From contig DGSL01000016.1 of NCBI GenBank assembly GCA_002393965.1, positions 71,844-90,363 of the forward strand: 18,520 nucleotides of DNA, read 5' to 3'. Both the position numbers and the translations under genes were made by a program. This document shows positions 16,786 to 18,520 of this stretch, one piece after another. How positions within the stretch are numbered: position 1 is the stretch's first letter; each line of letters begins with the position of its first letter. This DNA comes from Bacteroidales bacterium UBA4363. Its GTDB lineage: Bacteria > Bacteroidota > Bacteroidia > Bacteroidales > Paludibacteraceae. The notes beneath the pieces were generated by a model. It saw only the letters and a program-made list of their open reading frames with translations, was not told the origin of the DNA and made no database searches.

Positions 16786-17391
16786 TTAATACCCCAGACC
16801 TTTCAGCCATTTTTCCACCTTGTCTTTGTTTGTGCGCACCTCGTGCCCGTAGATGGAGAAACCCTTCAGCACCTCCGCCTCCGGGAACGCTTCCCTCACG
16901 TCTTCCTCGCTGTTTCCCAGACCGCTGCCTTCATGCGTCGTGTACGGTATCACCGTCTTTCCCTTCAGCTCTCCGGCATGCTTTTCGAAGAAGGTGAACA
17001 TCACGCGTGGGTAGGTACCCCACCATATCGGACCGCCGATGAATATCGTGTCATACGCACTCAGGTCCGCCTCGCCCTCATACTCCGGCATTTCGCCCTT
17101 CTCGCTCTCTTCTTTGGCAACGCTCGTCAGGGGCATATACGCCATGCTGTCGTACTTGTGCGTCACAATCTCAAACTGATCCGCACCCGTCAGCTCCGTG
17201 ATGTAGTCGGCTACGATTTTCGTATTGCCCTTCTCGACGTTCCCTACTGCGTAGTTCTCTCCCGCGTGGGAGAAGAAGACGACTAATGCCTTTTGATTCT
17301 TTTCCATGGCTTTTTCTTGTTTTGCTCCGCTGCAACCCGCTGCCCATAACAGCAGACTCGCTGCGGCAATCATTATTTTTATCGTTCTCAT
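16786..17391 (-). CDS. Flavodoxin-domain lipoprotein
   Basis: 201 residues. The start MRTIKIMIAAASLLLWAAGC is a lipoprotein signal with lipobox WAAGC (C20), so the protein should be membrane-anchored outside the cytoplasm. The flavodoxin fold follows: KALVVFFSHAGENYAVGNV forms the first strand and a phosphate-binding loop, FIGGPIWWGTYPRVMFTFFE carries the aromatic flavin-contact loop, and IPYTTHEGSGLGNSEEDV is the third flavin loop. This is the long-loop flavodoxin_4-like subgroup common next to aldo/keto reductases in Bacteroidales. It is the first gene of the five-gene cluster, divergent from the AraC gene. An extracytoplasmic flavodoxin would need flavin supplied there; no flavin-transfer motif is visible. 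A cytoplasmic form starting at MEKNQKALVV (Met-29) is a less likely alternative. Confidence 0.9.
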   Translation of the reverse strand: MRTIKIMIAAASLLLWAAGCSGAKQEKAMEKNQKALVVFFSHAGENYAVGNVEKGNTKIVADYITELTGADQFEIVTHKYDSMAYMPLTSVAKEESEKGEMPEYEGEADLSAYDTIFIGGPIWWGTYPRVMFTFFEKHAGELKGKTVIPYTTHEGSGLGNSEEDVREAFPEAEVLKGFSIYGHEVRTNKDKVEKWLKGLGY

Positions 17392-17486
17392 ATTCCCTTA
17401 TGGTTTTAATGTGCGGAAAACGTTGGATTCATCTTCCTTGCTCTTCCATCACAAAATTCGATGTTTTTTCCCGTCTCGTAGTTTCA

Positions 17487-17538
17487 CAAAAAGCACTCTT
17501 TTTTTCACTTTTTCAACAAAAAGCACGCTGTTTTTCAG
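17487..17538. promoter_or_regulatory. Tandem 22-bp direct repeats, candidate AraC operator
   Basis: Two imperfect direct repeats (17487-17508 and 17517-17538) are identical at 19 of 22 positions. Each begins CAAAAAGCAC and contains CT and then TTTTTCA. Their period is 30 bp, close to three helical turns, so both face the same side of the DNA. They lie 22 bp before the AraC ATG and 95 bp upstream of the flavodoxin ATG. The left copy also has the inverted arms AAAAAG/CTTTTT. Tandem same-face half-sites are typical of AraC-family operators. No good -33/-7 pair is seen for either gene, as expected of a promoter that needs an activator. Confidence 0.55.
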
Positions 17539-17560
17539 ACGGAATACATAATTTTAGACC

Positions 17561-18457
17561 ATGAAACTGGATTTCCACTATTCTACTGAGTTCTACCGCA
17601 TGAACTCCCCCGAACTTTCCCACACCTGCATGCACCTCATCTGTACGGCAGGGGAGGGGAGCTTTGTCTTCAACGAACCTTTTTGTTAAGCCAGATGAGC
17701 AAAGTCAAACTTGTTTGAACTTTGCCATGGCGAAAAAAGGACTAATGAAATTGAACGATGCTACCATCTCTCACCCAACGACCTTGTCGTTATGCCGTCA
17801 CCCGACCGGGCACGCAACCTCGCTGCCCATCCCGATATGCGCGTCGAATGGTTCGCCGCCGACCACAGGTTCCTGCTCAATCTTCTGCCTTCCAACAACT
17901 ACGGCATCGGGGGCAGCATCTCCCTCAACCGCAATCCCGTTATCCCCCTCTCCGAACAGCAGGCCACGCATATCCTCTCCGACTTCCACCGTTTGCGTGA
18001 CCGCCTCCAATTCCGCAACCTCCTTTTCTATCGCGAACTCATGGGAAGCCTTTGCCTTACCATGATGTACGACATCTTCGAGGCACACGCTCAGCGCGAC
18101 GCCTCCGACACCCAATCCGACCGTGCCGCCTACATCGTGCGCCAACTCATGGATCTGCTCGCTACCGGAACCACACGCACCGAACGCTCCGTCTCCTACT
18201 ATGCCGAACGCCTGCACGTCTCGCCGAAATACCTCTCTTCAACCATCAAACGCCTTACCGGCTACAGCGTCGTCTCCTACATCGACCGTTACACCGTCCC
18301 GCTGCTCGTCGAACTCCTCAACGACCATCGACTGTCTCTCACCCAGGTCTCCGAACTCATGAACTTCTCTTCCCTTTCCTACTTCAGCCGCTACTGCACC
18401 AAACACCTCGGATGCTCACCCGCCGCCTACCGGCGCAGCCTCCAACCCAAAGGCTGA
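17561..18457 (+). pseudogene. AraC-family transcriptional regulator, interrupted by two in-frame stops
   Basis: The gene begins at ATG 17561 (MKLDFHYSTEFYRMNSPEL) and reads 42 codons to a TAA at 17687, with a TGA at 17696 in the same frame. The same frame then continues to 18457 with a sensor-domain remainder (HLSPNDLVVMPSPDRARNLA) and a C-terminal AraC HTH pair: SYYAERLHVSPKYLSSTIKR, then TQVSELMNFSSLSYFSRYCT and HLGCSPAAYRR. Removing the 78-bp insertion joins ...SFVFNE directly to RCYHLSPND and gives an intact protein of about 272 residues, normal for this family. A truncated product could start at TTG 17711 or ATG 17792 and would keep the DNA-binding domain. The gene is divergent from the redox cluster and is its likely regulator, as yqhC is for yqhD. 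It may be inactive in this strain. Confidence 0.85.
17675..17756. repeat. Net 78-bp palindromic insertion inside the AraC gene, GAAC direct repeats
   Basis: GAAC occurs at 17675-17678 and again at 17753-17756; removing one copy plus the 74 bp between them restores the reading frame. The inserted DNA has nested inverted arms: CCTTTTT (17678-17684) with AAAAAGG (17734-17740), GCCA (17690-17693) with TGGC (17728-17731), and an inner 12-bp stem with one bulged base (17699-17710 with 17713-17725). The whole could fold into one interrupted hairpin. There is no coding capacity of its own. It looks like a small non-autonomous element or palindromic repeat with a 4-bp target duplication. Whether it exists elsewhere in the genome cannot be told from this window. 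Confidence 0.65.
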
Positions 18458-18520
18458 TCCTCACCTATCTCTTCGGACGCTCACCCGCCGCCTACCGGCG
18501 CAGCCTCCAACCCAGAGGCT
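18408..18520 (+). repeat. 48-bp direct repeat duplicating the 3' end of the AraC gene
   Basis: Positions 18408-18455 (the end of the AraC gene, coding for SAAYRR-type C-terminal residues and reaching the first base of its stop codon) recur at 18473-18520 with 46 of 48 bases identical. The period is 65 bp, with a 17-bp spacer between copies. Each copy contains the small hairpin CGCCG-CCTAC-CGGCG. The second copy runs to the window edge, so the array may continue. Confidence 0.85.

Noticed and set aside
17685..17731. Integron attC-like site (GTTAAGC resembles GTTRRRY)
   Set aside because: The partner RYYYAAC core at the other end of the palindrome is absent, and there is no integrase or cassette array.
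17664..18065. Open frame running through the insertion in another frame
   Set aside because: It leaves the AraC frame, becomes Ser/Pro/Thr low-complexity sequence after the insertion, and has no recognisable domain.

Overview
The window looks like a chromosomal segment from a member of the Bacteroidales (Bacteroidota). The evidence is a three-gene frdCAB-type succinate:quinone oxidoreductase operon with a single-subunit cytochrome b, a PIN-PhoH ATPase, a secreted protein of Bacteroidales type, and promoters of the Bacteroidota form TTTG/N19-21/TAnnTTTG with no clear Shine-Dalgarno sequences. The genus cannot be fixed from the sequence alone.

Layout. Positions 1-2045 (minus strand) hold the start of gltX, cut by the window edge, preceded by folC. 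Positions 2208-3527 (plus) hold a PIN-PhoH gene. It converges on the frdC-frdA-frdB operon (7086-3595, minus) across a perfect 42-bp palindromic terminator, and that operon has the best promoter in the window at 7161-7191. Next on the minus strand come a secreted TonB-C-domain/coiled-coil protein (7419-8663) and typA (8903-10714). A small secreted hypothetical protein (10874-11443, plus) is divergent from typA and convergent, with a 1-bp gap, on murI (11445-12275, minus).

Positions 12410-17391 hold a co-oriented five-gene minus-strand cluster. In order of transcription it encodes a flavodoxin lipoprotein, an aldo/keto reductase, an exported carboxymuconolactone-decarboxylase/cupin fusion, a YqhD-type iron-containing alcohol dehydrogenase and a YcjY-like alpha/beta-hydrolase lipoprotein. 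An AraC-family regulator gene is divergent from it (17561-18457, plus). The set recalls the E. coli yqhC-yqhD-dkgA locus (AraC regulator, aldehyde reductase, aldo/keto reductase), so a reactive-aldehyde or redox-stress response is the best inference. Part of the pathway is in the cytoplasm and part is exported or lipid-anchored.

The most unusual features lie at the right end. The AraC gene is broken after codon 39 by a net 78-bp in-frame insertion with nested inverted repeats, flanked by a GAAC direct repeat and carrying two in-frame stops. The 169-bp divergent intergenic region holds two 22-bp imperfect direct repeats, 30 bp apart, which are candidate AraC operators. The last 48 bp of the AraC gene are repeated 65 bp downstream, running to the window edge. 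No tRNA, rRNA, CRISPR array or transposase gene was seen.
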